From positions 6,069,001-6,133,000 of the forward strand of contig JALDNG010000041.1 in the NCBI GenBank assembly GCA_024349245.1: a stretch of 64,000 nucleotides of DNA, written 5' to 3'. The stretch comes from Neodontobutis hainanensis. Taxonomy: Eukaryota > Chordata > Actinopteri > Gobiiformes > Odontobutidae. A program made the position numbers and the translations under genes. A model generated the notes under the pieces. The model was not told the DNA's origin. It made no database searches and saw only the letters and a list, made by a program, of their open reading frames with translations. This document shows positions 53,301 to 64,000 of this stretch, piece after piece; within the stretch, counting starts at the first letter, position 1; the number at the start of each line of letters is the position of its first letter.

Positions 53301-56300
53301 TGGAGGGGACACAGCCCGTTTCCTACTTTGTGTTATTAGTTTTAGCTAAAGAAGTCCCTTAAGTGTAATTTATCAGTTTTCATTCTTAAAATAAAAAGAT
53401 TTAAACTGTGGTTTGAAATGTGAATGGCTTACTGAATAGGCCCCAAGACCCTTATGGATGTCTTTTAGTGTGTTTAGACACAAATGTGGTTTGAGAATGG
53501 GCCTTAAAAACCTTGTGTTTATCTTCTCATGTGACAATTCAAGATGCTGTTTGCAAGTCTGAGGCATCCCTTGACGCTAATGGCCATTAAGTGAAGAACT
53601 CCTTTTCTGTTTTTACTGTAGTTTTAGAGTCTGTCTTGTACTGGGGGCCGCAAACAATGCTTTGTTAAGTTACCTGCAGTTCATTTTTAGTCTTTTCTTG
53701 GAATAATGAAGAAAACACGCTTTTGTGGCACCTGGGTGTTGGCACAAACCTGATGTTATTTTGTATGTCCTGATAATACAGGCTGGTAGAAATGGGAATG
53801 ATCTTATGGAGATTTTCTAGGGCACATTACAATGAGTTCACATTACTTACATATTTCATTCATTAAAGAAGAGAGGACAGGTTTCCATGTTGTTATTCAT
53901 AATGTAAGTCACATCAGTATTGTTGCGGGTATGAAAGAACACATTTCCACTATCTCTTGTAAGCCAAAGTCAAGATATGAGTGTGATTTATGTGTTGCTA
54001 TGGTAACTCTTGGGACATCCACAGTACTAAAGGAGACTAAAGTCTGTCATCTTGGTGCCTTTCATATAAATGCTATAACAGCCTTGAGGAGGCTCTCCTA
54101 TAATTATGGTACTTCAGTTCTGTTGATGATGCTCAGCTGCGGCTTATATCCATTATATCTCTGTCATAGACGTAATTGTGGGGGAACATCAGCCGGCTAT
54201 TATCAGCGCAGGTGGCACATCAGTGCTGTGCTACCCCCAGGGAAAGCATGTCAAATCCTTTGGAGATGCCCAATACCAACACAATAGATTACTGGCCATT
54301 AAAGATTTAATGATCTGTAAGTGGATAAATACAACAGTATTGCAAATGTAAAAGTTCTAGGCTATACTGAAATGGCCTCTGCTGCTCTATCTGTATGCAT
54401 AATGCTGTGTAATTGCTCAGACTGAGTGCAGTCATGCACAGTTGATGGGATATATTTTCACGCCAGTGCAGTTTTATCCTTGTTATGGTCTGAGGGTAAT
54501 TTAATGCTGTGATTTGGGTTACATTCAAAGCAGCTGAATTTATTGACTGGGTTCTCTAATTAATTTTGTGAGGATATATATAATGGGTTAAATATTACAG
54601 ATAATGGATCATAACATTCTTCCAGGTGAAACTTGACCTTAGAGTGCATGGCATTCAGAAGCTTATGACTATATACCTCATGTGACTTGGAAATCAATTA
54701 AAATGCCCAAATATCCTGAATTTATTCTGTGTATTGTCCTTAAATATATTTGTATTTCAGCCCCCTACATTTCTGGAGTGCATATTGGTTTCAAACACAT
54801 GCCTTTTAAACCATTCTGAATTTTAATGTTTGTGTGTTTAATTTGACCCTGTGAAGTTGCTATAGTTTGAGTTTTGACCCTTTTAGGCTGCTGTGGTTTG
54901 CAGAGTATAGTTGAATGCAAAGAAGAGTCAGAATAAATTCAGGTCACCTCAGATCTTATGTAATGACTGCGTCAAAAAGTGGTCCGTCATAAGTTCTACA
55001 ACCTTTTGGAAAACTTTGTCCTGTAAATGTCAGGGATTATGATTTTTGGATAAAATTGTGGGAACCATGTCTTGTGTTTTGAAGGTCTGACATAGAAGGC
55101 AACCACTGTAACGAGTAAAACTTTTATACAAATATGTGAAAGTAAGTCTATAGTTCCCTGCATTAAAAAGAGAACCTTAAGTTTAGCTTGTTACATCAAA
55201 CTGTTGTATAATACAACATAATGTATGGACCAAATATTTTTTTTTATGGAAGACAATGAGTCTTCTTGAAGCCAACCCTCATTTCTGTTTGAGCTTCAAC
55301 CCTAGAGCCCTATAGTGCATTCTTTTTATATTGTCTATCAATACAGACCTTCGATTAAATGACCTATCAATCATTTTGTGATCGCAAAACAAATATTAGT
55401 ATCATCAAATATGACAAAACCACTGCTTGCCTATAATCTATAAGAACTTTCCCCACCAATGAAGACCCATAAATATTTAATATTTACATTTCAAGATTAC
55501 TGCCCGGTCATCTATGTAAATTATGTAACCAGGTTTCCACTAAAGCTTTGTGTACAGTGTGTCCCATGTTCTTTAGGGTTGTATTTGTGGAAACCTATTG
55601 ATAGTTTCTCCCACAATAGTTTAATATTATCTTTTCTGTAGCTCTGAACTGGGGGTTGGTTATTATTTTTCTCATGGGGTCAAGAAGAACTAGGCACTGG
55701 TCTAACAATAGAATAAACTGAATGAGTCCTGTCTTTTTATAAAAGCAGGATATTGCTACAAGTACATTTCCTGTCTAGACTCGAGAAGAAATAGGATATT
55801 TTCTGCTGTGTTTTGCTGTTTTCTTTGATTTCTCTGTTGGCTTACTTTTAAGTTCCAATGCTTATGTAATACATTAAAATTACTAAGTAACTAAGTGCTG
55901 CCTTGTCTCTGTTGTTATTTTCAAAAGAAAATATGAGAAAATCCTTGTTTGTGCTTAAATCCTTTATTTTTGTAAAATCCTCATTAAGAATAAAAATCTC
56001 TATTCCAAGACTGACCTGTCCAAGATGACAGAATTTCACACAGTTCCTAACAAATACAAGACATTATCAAAAACACAAATAACAATATTTACAATCAATA
56101 GTTACAAAATAGTACATATGAGCAAGTTTTAAAACTTAATATAAGGAGTTTAAAGGCAGTTGGAGTAGTATATGTAAAAGACAATAATTATATAATTGAA
56201 AGCGAAAACACAAAAACACATTATTTTCTCAAACAAACTTGTCTTACTCTTGTAAAAAAAAAACTGTCATTTTGAAACTTTTACTAAACACATGTAGTAT

Positions 56301-59300
56301 TGACATAAAATTGTATATTCTTAACTATTGCAACTCTCTAGATTTCTCATTTCTTCTTCTTTTAATGTTTCATGCAGCAGTATACAAAAGCCCCAGGTAA
56401 CTTGCATTGCTTAACATAAGGATTTATTTTTCTCTTTAATTTACTGATAGCAGTGCACCCAGATTTAAAAGGTTTGCTTTAACGGCAGTTTATAGTGGGC
56501 CCAACTCTTTTATCATAGTTTACTTAGTTTACACTGCTTCCTGAACGCACCAAAGTGGAAACAAACCATTACCAAACAATGCCATACAGCCTCTACCATA
56601 CTTCTGAGTAGAAATGGGGCTTCACACTCCGCTCTGTTTGTGTGTTTGCATGCACATGCTCAGATGATTGGGAAGCCATCAGTGTGGGATATTATTAACC
56701 CAGTTGAGTGGAGAGCCTTATCTCTCCTGCTCTATTGAAACCTAGCGTTTTCTCCCACACACTGCTCTCTTGCTGGAGGCGGCTCACACTCACTTGTTTC
56801 TGCAGACATTGCTTCCTGAAGAAAAGGCACACACTGATTCCTAGTTTAATGCCTCTTTTTTTTAATAATGTTCAGTTTTCTGGTGCAATATGCTCCGGCG
56901 GCCGCACTCACTCTGTGTTTGTCAGAAAATACGTTCCACTTTTTCAAGCTCGGTTGGGTCTAAATTGGCATGTGTATTTCCTGTGTTTTTGTGCAAGTTT
57001 TGAGTTGATATGTTAGCAGGGAGAAGCATGGCACCCACTCGCGTTCTAGCTGGCAAGAACTTCAAAGAGCAAGACTGGGATATTAAAGGAGACAGAGAAA
57101 AGAGGGAAAAGGCTCTCACTGGTGCCCTGTTTAAATGTTGATTATTAGATTTTATCCTTCTGAGAGCAAAATTGCTCAGTTTTTAATAAATTATTGTGGT
57201 TCAAAATGCCCTGAAATAATTAAATTACTGAAACACTATTACAAGAGTGTGCAATAGTCGGTTACATTATTGGAGTACAATTTTTAGAAAAGAAAAATGC
57301 AAATACAAATTTCTGTTATGTTTTTTACCCGCAGCCAAAATTTGCTTTGTTATTGCTAGCCAAATAGCGTTTGCATCAAGGCCATATTGTGAGGGTGAGT
57401 CCTTGAAGACATACATGCATAAGGCTACTTAAATCATATGCCTGAGTGACAGGCTTTTGCTAACATTAGCCTTTTTCAGTTTTAATGGATGAGGGCACTG
57501 ACATTATTATGTAATTGTATTTCTTTGCACTAAAACAAAAGGACATAATTGGAGTTGTCAATATTATTATACGTTATTGTACAATTATTTTTATGGTCTG
57601 GCCCACCTGAAATCAAATTGAGCTGTATGTGGCCCCTGGACCAAAATATTAGTTTGACATCCCTGATTTAGTCAGTTAACATTGTAGTTTTATAGTAAAA
57701 TAAAATGTAAAATTTGATTTTACATCAAATGTGTGCCCTTTTCTGGGAAACTTTATTCGGTCTTGGTAGCTTCTGTCTAACAACACAATACCCTTTAATG
57801 CTCACTTGTCATTGATGATGAATGAATATGTCAAATGTTATTGCACAGCAGCAGGGCCATAAAGACAGAATAGTAGACAGAAATTTGGTTTTTGAATTTC
57901 CTAACTTTGAATTTATTAAAATTTAGTTAAATCTGTTGTATACAGTATTATACATTCCCGAGCTGCAAGTAAGTGGTGCTGTTCCTTACTTGCAGTACAA
58001 TCGAGACAAGGTTATTTTCATTCTGCTGCTGACGTCCCTCTGTCGAACGACGTGCCAACTTGCCTGGCAACTCTCCTCGGACATTAAGCTCTCATTTGTC
58101 GGAGTCTGTTGGCATCCTGAAGAGTGAACACATCAGCGTTGAGGACTTTGTCGCGCTTGTCTTGACGGAGGCACGCTTGTGAGTTAGACATTTTTTACAA
58201 ATGCCAAAAGTGAGCAAAAGGTCGCTGGAGTTGCTGAGAATTCGGCCTGACAGGACATTTTTCAGTGTAACCGGATTTGTAGATTATACCCATTAGTTTG
58301 TAGTGCTTTGTGGACAAAAAAGTTTTAAACCACATTCTTTGTGATAATTAATCCAATTTATTTTGAGGTAAATGCTGCTATTTTTAGATTACATCTGGAT
58401 TATGCTTTCAGCTCTTACCAATGCCACTTTTCTATATAGAGGCAGCTACTATCTGCAGTTTATGGAGAACACATGGAGCATATTTAAATAACTAATGTGC
58501 ACCATTTTTTAAGTCAAATAGTGTGTTGGCAGAGCTGTCACTTCTCTAACACATAATTCATTCAAACTCATTGAGATGCAGCTGTAGCCTGATTCTGTGT
58601 CCATGCTGTATGCCACTGCATCTGATTATGACGCCAATTTGCATGTGCACTTCACTTTGAAATCGGTCAGCTTTCTTCCCGTATTCAGTAGATAAGATAA
58701 TATTTGTAAAGGAAAGTGGCATTTTAACCACTGACAATAGCACTTTCTTGTGGGAGGGTTTACTTTAGAGGACGCTCGCTGCTCAAATAAATCATGCATA
58801 AATGATACATATGGTTTATTACCTTATGCTATTTACATAAGAAGAGATGAGATGAAAAAGCAGTGCCCTGTGTCTTAAGGGTAGTTTCATGAAGACGGCT
58901 CACATTGAAGTTACATTTGAAAGAAAATGGCTTTTTATTATCGAATAGCAGGTCCTTTTAGGAGAATTGTTCATCCCAAAAAACTTTTTAGAAAACCTCA
59001 ACTGTGCATTTGATTTAAAGTAACAGACACTTGCTTGTTTTTTATTTTATTTTTTTTCAAACACACTCTCTTGAAGTTGCTTTGTGAAGCCCTGAGCTCT
59101 AGCCTTCCCCCAGAGCCTGGAGCAGCTCAGAAACGTCAGTGCTTATATCTGGGAGGCTGAGCAGACAGACGGTTGATGCTGGAGATATCCGCGAGGAACT
59201 ATGGGTGTGTGCGGGAAAGTTGAAGATCAGAACGCTTGCTCTAGGTTATTTATCTTGAAGCTGTTGGCTGGGCAAAGCTGTCAGCAGTCTCTGTGTGTGT

Positions 59301-59517
59301 GTCAGTCAGAGATATGGCGCGCAAATTGGATAATGTTTATTGGTCAGGCCATCTGACACGCTTTCATCTTATTAGCATGTGTACCTGCAGAGCTGACCGG
59401 TGCACAAGTCCAACACGTTTATTTATTTAACTTCTTCAAAAGGTGTTGACCGTGCAACAAAAGAGTTGTTTATTAGTCAGTGAACTTTTGTCTAGTGATT
59501 CACAGGAATAAAAGGTT
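50384..59517. other. tnks intron 6, first part
   Basis: AT-rich intron sequence. A hAT-end-like piece is at 57597-57662 (GGTCTGGCCCACCTGAAATC ... GTTTGACATCCCTG). A probable diverged repeat starts at about 52030 (GTGGTGTAAC, GGGTCACGGATCAGAT). 59090-59400 is non-repetitive and GC-balanced. No exon recognised. Confidence 0.35.
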
Positions 59518-59740
59518 TTACATTTACATTTACATTTATTAATTTAGCAGACGCTTTTATCCAAAGCGACTTACATTGTTCTACAGTAATTACCAGTGTT
59601 ACAGCCACTGGAGGTAAGGTGGGTTAAGTGTCTTGCCCAAGGACACAACGACAGTATGAACTGTGGGGAGAGTGGGAATCGAACAGCCTAACTTCAAGTT
59701 GAAGGACAACTGCTCTACCCACTGAGCTACTGCCGCTCCG
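59518..59740 (-). repeat. tRNA-derived SINE, copy 3 with a different tail
   Basis: On the minus strand the head GGCAGTAGCTCAGTGGGTAG and body TGTGTCCTTGGGCAAGACAC match copies 1 and 2. The 3' end instead reads AAGTCGCTTTGGATAAAAGC GTCTGCTAAA-type sequence followed by (ATGTAA)n, a tail common in other fish SINEs and LINEs. Confidence 0.8.
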
Positions 59741-62457
59741 TTTTAAATGAGCATCTTGTTGCCAGGTGTTCAGTTGGCACAGTCCAGTTTAAATGATTAT
59801 TGGAATCTGGTGTCTAAAAAAGTTTTTCTCAACTTTTCTCAAGCATTCTCCAATCTAAATATTCTGTAGGATTGGTCCTACTTTCAGATACTTTTGAGCC
59901 AAGTTTATTTAGCACTTCCTCCACTGTTACTGTTGTAATATACAATCTCAACTAGTAACCAACAGCAAAACAGTGCAGGAAATGACTCATAATTTGTTTT
60001 TGGCAAAATTCTTCTAATAAAGCGGGCATTTAGAGAAAAGCTGTGGGGTGATTACCAATGTGTTCAGTCTGCCAAGAGAAACTGTCTTGAGCATGTACAT
60101 ACTAAGAGCTAAATCTGGCGACATTACAACTGCAGCTTCAGCTAATTACTAATATGGTGTTAAAATTCATATTATCATAGTATTAAATGTAAGTTATAGT
60201 GATATTGTTATGGCGTTTACAATAACAGTAATTATTGTAATTGTGAAAGGATTCAGAATTTAAAACTGTCAAAAGTTTAAGTCCAGTCAAGAACAGAAAG
60301 AGTCATAAAGAACATGTTACCCTCCCAGGGCTAAAATTTGTATATCACTTAAACTTTATATATCTGGCTTACTGGTCACTAAAATGCTTGGCCTAACAAA
60401 GTATAAAATTGTTGTTTTAAATGCACAGCTCTGTGACTCTAACAATACATTTAATATTTATATTCATAATTTGGTCCGTATTTCTTAGGGCTCCAAATGT
60501 GGTTGTAGCCCATGGGGCCCCACCTTCTTTGATCCGGCCCTGCAGAGAGACAGAAGAGTCAAGAGACAACACAGCTTTGAGGCAACTCTTATATTAAAAA
60601 TATATATAAACTTTGCATATATAGTCTATGTATATGGTGCAAAGAAATGGCCCACAAAGTGATTTAGACACTGAGGGGCTTGAACTGGGACATGTTATTC
60701 AACCACAAACGGAATAGTAAAGCTTTATGCACTCAAACACTAACACCCAAAACAAAACAGTCCGTATATGGACGTACTACACTGGCACATCCTGTCTCAT
60801 AGCAACTGCTGACAGCTAGCAGTCACCGTTGTCATGGGAACAACTTGACATGCTCGTAAAGAGAAGAGGACGAGAGAGCAAAGAGAGTTAAGAAAAAAAA
60901 CACACAAAAGAATAATCTTACAGCTGTGTCCTCTTTTGGAATCTGTAGTATATAAGCAAAATATAATTCTCTTTTTTGGATCTTTTGTTTTAAATAAATT
61001 GGTCACAAATTAAAGTAAGTGGTGTTCGAAAAAATGTATTCATTATATATTTGTGATTCTAAACCTTAAAGATTCTAAATCAATTTTGTAAAAAATATAT
61101 ATATATATTTTTTTTTACAGAATATATTTTTGTAACATATGCTTGATGGCAGCTGCTGCACAATTCTATTTTTGTATGGATATAAAGTAAAGTTTAAAGA
61201 TTTTATACAGGCAGAAGGTAAAAGAAATGTTTAAATACATTTTTTTTTCTGGTTAACATTGTCTTTTCCTCATATCAAATAATCTTCTTCAAATGTTGCA
61301 TTCACTTTCAGAGACCTAAAATTAAAAAATAGTTTTGAAATGAAAATTAATTCTGAATTGAATTGTGACCCCCACTTGTGACACTGAAAAATTAAAGCCC
61401 CTAAATTAAAAGGTGTGGTGTGCGTGTAGTTTTTTGAAAGAAAGTGTAACCAAAACAAAATGAGTTCTACACAGTGCACCTTTAAACTAATGCATGCCAA
61501 GAGGAGCACAAGATAAGATTTTTCCATCTTGGCTTGGCTTAACACTCATTCCACTCACTTCCATATATTTCTCCTTCATCCTCTTCCACCTTTCTGCTCC
61601 AGACTGGCCTGCAGCTCACGGAAAGGCTTTTAGATGATTAAAAACAACAGAGGAAGTTTTTATTTTTTATAGCTATTGTTCACCAGTGCCCTCCCAGTCT
61701 AAGGCCTGATTGCATTGCTGTGAAGTATGACCCTCTAGTTTTTAGTTTTTTTTTTCACTTCAGGGAATAATTTTTCATCTGGGCTTTATAGAACCAGACC
61801 AACAAGGTGTATGTATTACTTATCAATCATCATTTATTAAAAAAATATATATTTCGAAAAAAACAGGAACATTTTCTTTTCATAGTCTTAATAGAATGTT
61901 ATTAATGTTGATAGACCTGCTGTAGCCACAATCCAATATGAAACTGTTTATTTGTACAAAATCCACAAACATTTTCCTCCAATGCAATCCTGTAACACTG
62001 TGTTCCACAAAAAGTTTCCACAAATTTACCACCACTCGCACTCCAAGGCCCTATGCTCCAGTAATTCACCCAAGTCCCATTTGCCCATGTTTTTCAGCAT
62101 CTGTTCTGAAGAATGTTTTGATGTAGTTCGGGAAAATAAAAATATAAGAATTTAGCAAATGGGGTTGCAAAATAACTGTCATACCAAAAGCAGTTGAGTA
62201 AAGGTCATTTTGGCAAAGTAGCCCTATAAAACGATTACAGGCCATTGAGAGCTTGCATCTCAAAGGTAAAAGGGCATCATGAAAAGACTATACATTCATT
62301 TGGTCTCAATTTAAACTCTTCGGGTCATTTTGGATGTATGCAATGCCAGTGTTTTCCACCATTCTTAACACTACTCATCATTACCTGAATTTTTAAATAT
62401 AAAATAAGTCTGGGCACTGTAACCTGTAATTAAAGTAACACTATGACATAGGGATAC
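59741..62457. other. tnks intron 6, continued, no gene seen
   Basis: AT-rich with short AT-dinucleotide runs near 60600 and 61090. No exon or clear element recognised. Confidence 0.35.
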
Positions 62458-63362
62458 ACAATCCATCCATCCATCTTCTACCGCTTATCCGGGGCCGGGT
62501 TGCAGGGCAGCAGTCTAAGCATGGACACCCAGACTTTCCTCTCTCCAAACACTTTCTCCAGTTCTTCCGGGAGAACACTGAGGCGTTCTCAGGCCAGCCG
62601 AGTGACATAGTCCCTCCAGCCTGTCCTAGGTCTCCTTCCGATGGGACATGCCCAGAACAATTCCCTAGGGATCCAGGCGTCCAGGAGTCGTCCGAAACAG
62701 ATGCCCGAGCCACCTCAGCTGGCTCCTCTCGATGTGGAGGAGCAGCGGCTCTACTTTGAGCTTCTCCCGAGTGACCGAGCTCTTTGCCCTATCTCTAAGG
62801 GATCTTGTTCTTTCGGGTCATCACCCAAAGCTCATGACCATAGGGTAGAGTAGGAACATAGATCAACCGGTAAATCTGAAGAGAGCTTTGCCTTACAGCT
62901 CAGCTCCTTCTTCACCACGACAGACCGGTACATCGACGGCATCACTGCAGAATCTGCACCGATCCGTCTGTCAATCTCATTCTTCTTTCTCTTGAGGTTG
63001 TTCTCAAGAGAAAGAAGAAGAATGAGATTGACCGATCCGTCTGTCAATCTCATTCTTCTTCTTTCTCTTGAGAACAATCCCAAGATACTTGAAGTCCTCC
63101 ACTTGAGGCAGAATCTCTCTACCAACCTGAAGCGAGCAAGCCACCCTTTTCCGACTGAGAACCATGGTCTTAGACTTGGAGGTGCTGATACTTATCCCAG
63201 CTGCTTCACACTCAGCTGCAAACTGTCCCAGTGCACACTGGAGGTCCTGGCTTGATGGAGCCAACAGGACAACATCAGCTGCAAATAGGAGAGACAAGAT
63301 CCTGTGGTCCCCAAACCAGTCTCCCTCCGGCCCCTGGTTGTGCCTTGAACAAGCCCTCTTTT
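62458..63362 (-). mobile_element. Rex3-like (RTE clade) LINE, 5'-truncated
   Basis: On the minus strand the reverse-transcriptase palm region is visible (SLLFAADVVLLA, then a QFAAECEAAGISIS-like stretch and LPQVEDFKYLGIVL). Thumb and C-terminal pieces follow in broken frames (VVVKKELS, CPIGRRP-like). The 3' end has tandem ATGG/GATG repeats (62461-62476), the mark of Rex3. The catalytic FADD motif is FAAD here, and there are frameshifts, so it is inactive. The 5' part is missing. A local inverted triplication lies at 62960-63074. Confidence 0.75.
62960..63074. repeat. Local triplication with inverted middle copy inside the LINE
   Basis: Copy A 62960-62996, inverted copy B 63003-63031, direct copy C 63032-63074. 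A and C share CCGTCTGTCAATCTCATTCT and onward; B is their complement with only six bases between A and B. Confidence 0.9.
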
Positions 63363-63772
63363 AATCATATAACTATACGGTATTGAAATTAGCTCAACAA
63401 CATTATGAATAAAATAAATAAAATCACCACTGTCTTTTTGGTTAGTGCATCAGTGTTGAGAGTCTCAAATAAATGATGTTCAAGGAGGTCTTATTAGCAC
63501 AGGCACAATGAACACCTATACTCACCACTCATTAGAAATGCTGTTTTATTTACTGAAAAGATAAAAGATGTAAACGGAGATGGAATAAAATGGCGACATA
63601 TGGTGAGGATTGAATTGGAAAAGGTCAGATGGGTGACACTTCTGATTGTTAGCGCCACAGAGCGTAATTAAAGTTTCCGCTGGAGGATCCTGTTTATGAC
63701 TGCAGATCAGGGCGTGTGAAGAATCCAATAAGCGACCTTCTGAGGCTGAGAGGCTGTGTGTACGCCGCATGC

Positions 63773-63773
<1 letters not shown>
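63363..63773. other. tnks intron 6, no gene seen
   Basis: Unremarkable intron sequence between the Rex3-like element and the microsatellite. Confidence 0.35.

Positions 63774-63834
<61 letters not shown>
63774..63834. repeat. (CA)n microsatellite
   Basis: About 28 AC dinucleotides with one TACATACA start. It lies inside tnks intron 6. Confidence 0.95.
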
Positions 63835-63836
<2 letters not shown>

Positions 63837-64000
63837 CAGCTTGTACCCACTCCTCCCACGGAGCTGACAGATTGAGTGGGCGGGGCTTAATCTACCCGGT
63901 CTGACCCTGGCAGCCACTCTGTGGTGATGCAACCCAACTTGCACGTGTGCCGATCAAGCCCGGCTCATGACTCATCATAATACTCTGTGTCTCAAAGAGT

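Noticed and set aside
53832..54287. 151-codon open frame on the plus strand
   Set aside because: Composition is like translated intron DNA, there is no domain, and no splice context. Chance frame in tnks intron 6.
63546..63944. Minus-strand frame with a Cys-Val run
   Set aside because: The run is the translated CA microsatellite.

Overview
This is a 64 kb stretch of vertebrate nuclear DNA, almost certainly from a teleost fish. It carries split genes with GT-AG introns, long AT-rich introns and typical fish repeats: Tc1-like and hAT DNA transposons, a Rex3-like RTE retrotransposon with a GATG-type 3' end, L2-like LINE 3' ends, and tRNA-headed SINEs. Nothing bacterial or viral was recognised. 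The neighbouring claudin-23-like and tankyrase-1 genes match the linkage known on human 8p23.1, so the block looks like conserved vertebrate synteny. The species cannot be named from this window.

Layout. At 47-115 (+) is the last coding piece of an unidentified upstream gene, with its polyadenylation signal at 241. At about 1996-2319 (+) is the C-terminal exon of an unidentified membrane protein (EGF module, one transmembrane helix, basic tail). Two further splice-acceptor-like sites lie downstream of it. A single-exon claudin-23-like gene runs on the minus strand at 5931-6764. A 22-copy minisatellite (7828-9144) and a LINE fragment (10374-11280) separate it from the tankyrase promoter.

The tankyrase gene (tnks, +) fills the rest. 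Six exons with compatible phases were placed: 12622-13084, 13295-13410, 14024-14132, 18462-18557, 46335-46371 and 50308-50383. They encode the first 299 residues: a Ser/Pro-rich N-terminus and the first ankyrin cluster. Intron 4 is 27.8 kb. Intron 6 runs off the right edge, so the sterile-alpha-motif and PARP parts lie outside. CpG-richer islands sit directly in front of exon 4 and exon 5, each with an ATG open in the tankyrase frame into the exon. They could be internal promoters.

The introns are mainly repeats: a broken Tc1 element nested inside a hAT-type MITE (20794-22792), a hAT relic that keeps a short BED-finger reading frame (31744-32420), a second, older Tc1 relic on the minus strand (about 38995-39870), SINE copies near 33.0, 44.7 and 59.6 kb, and a Rex3-like LINE carrying an inverted local triplication (62458-63362). 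The claudin acts at cell junctions and tankyrase acts in Wnt, telomere and spindle control. They are neighbours by synteny, with no sign that they work as a unit.
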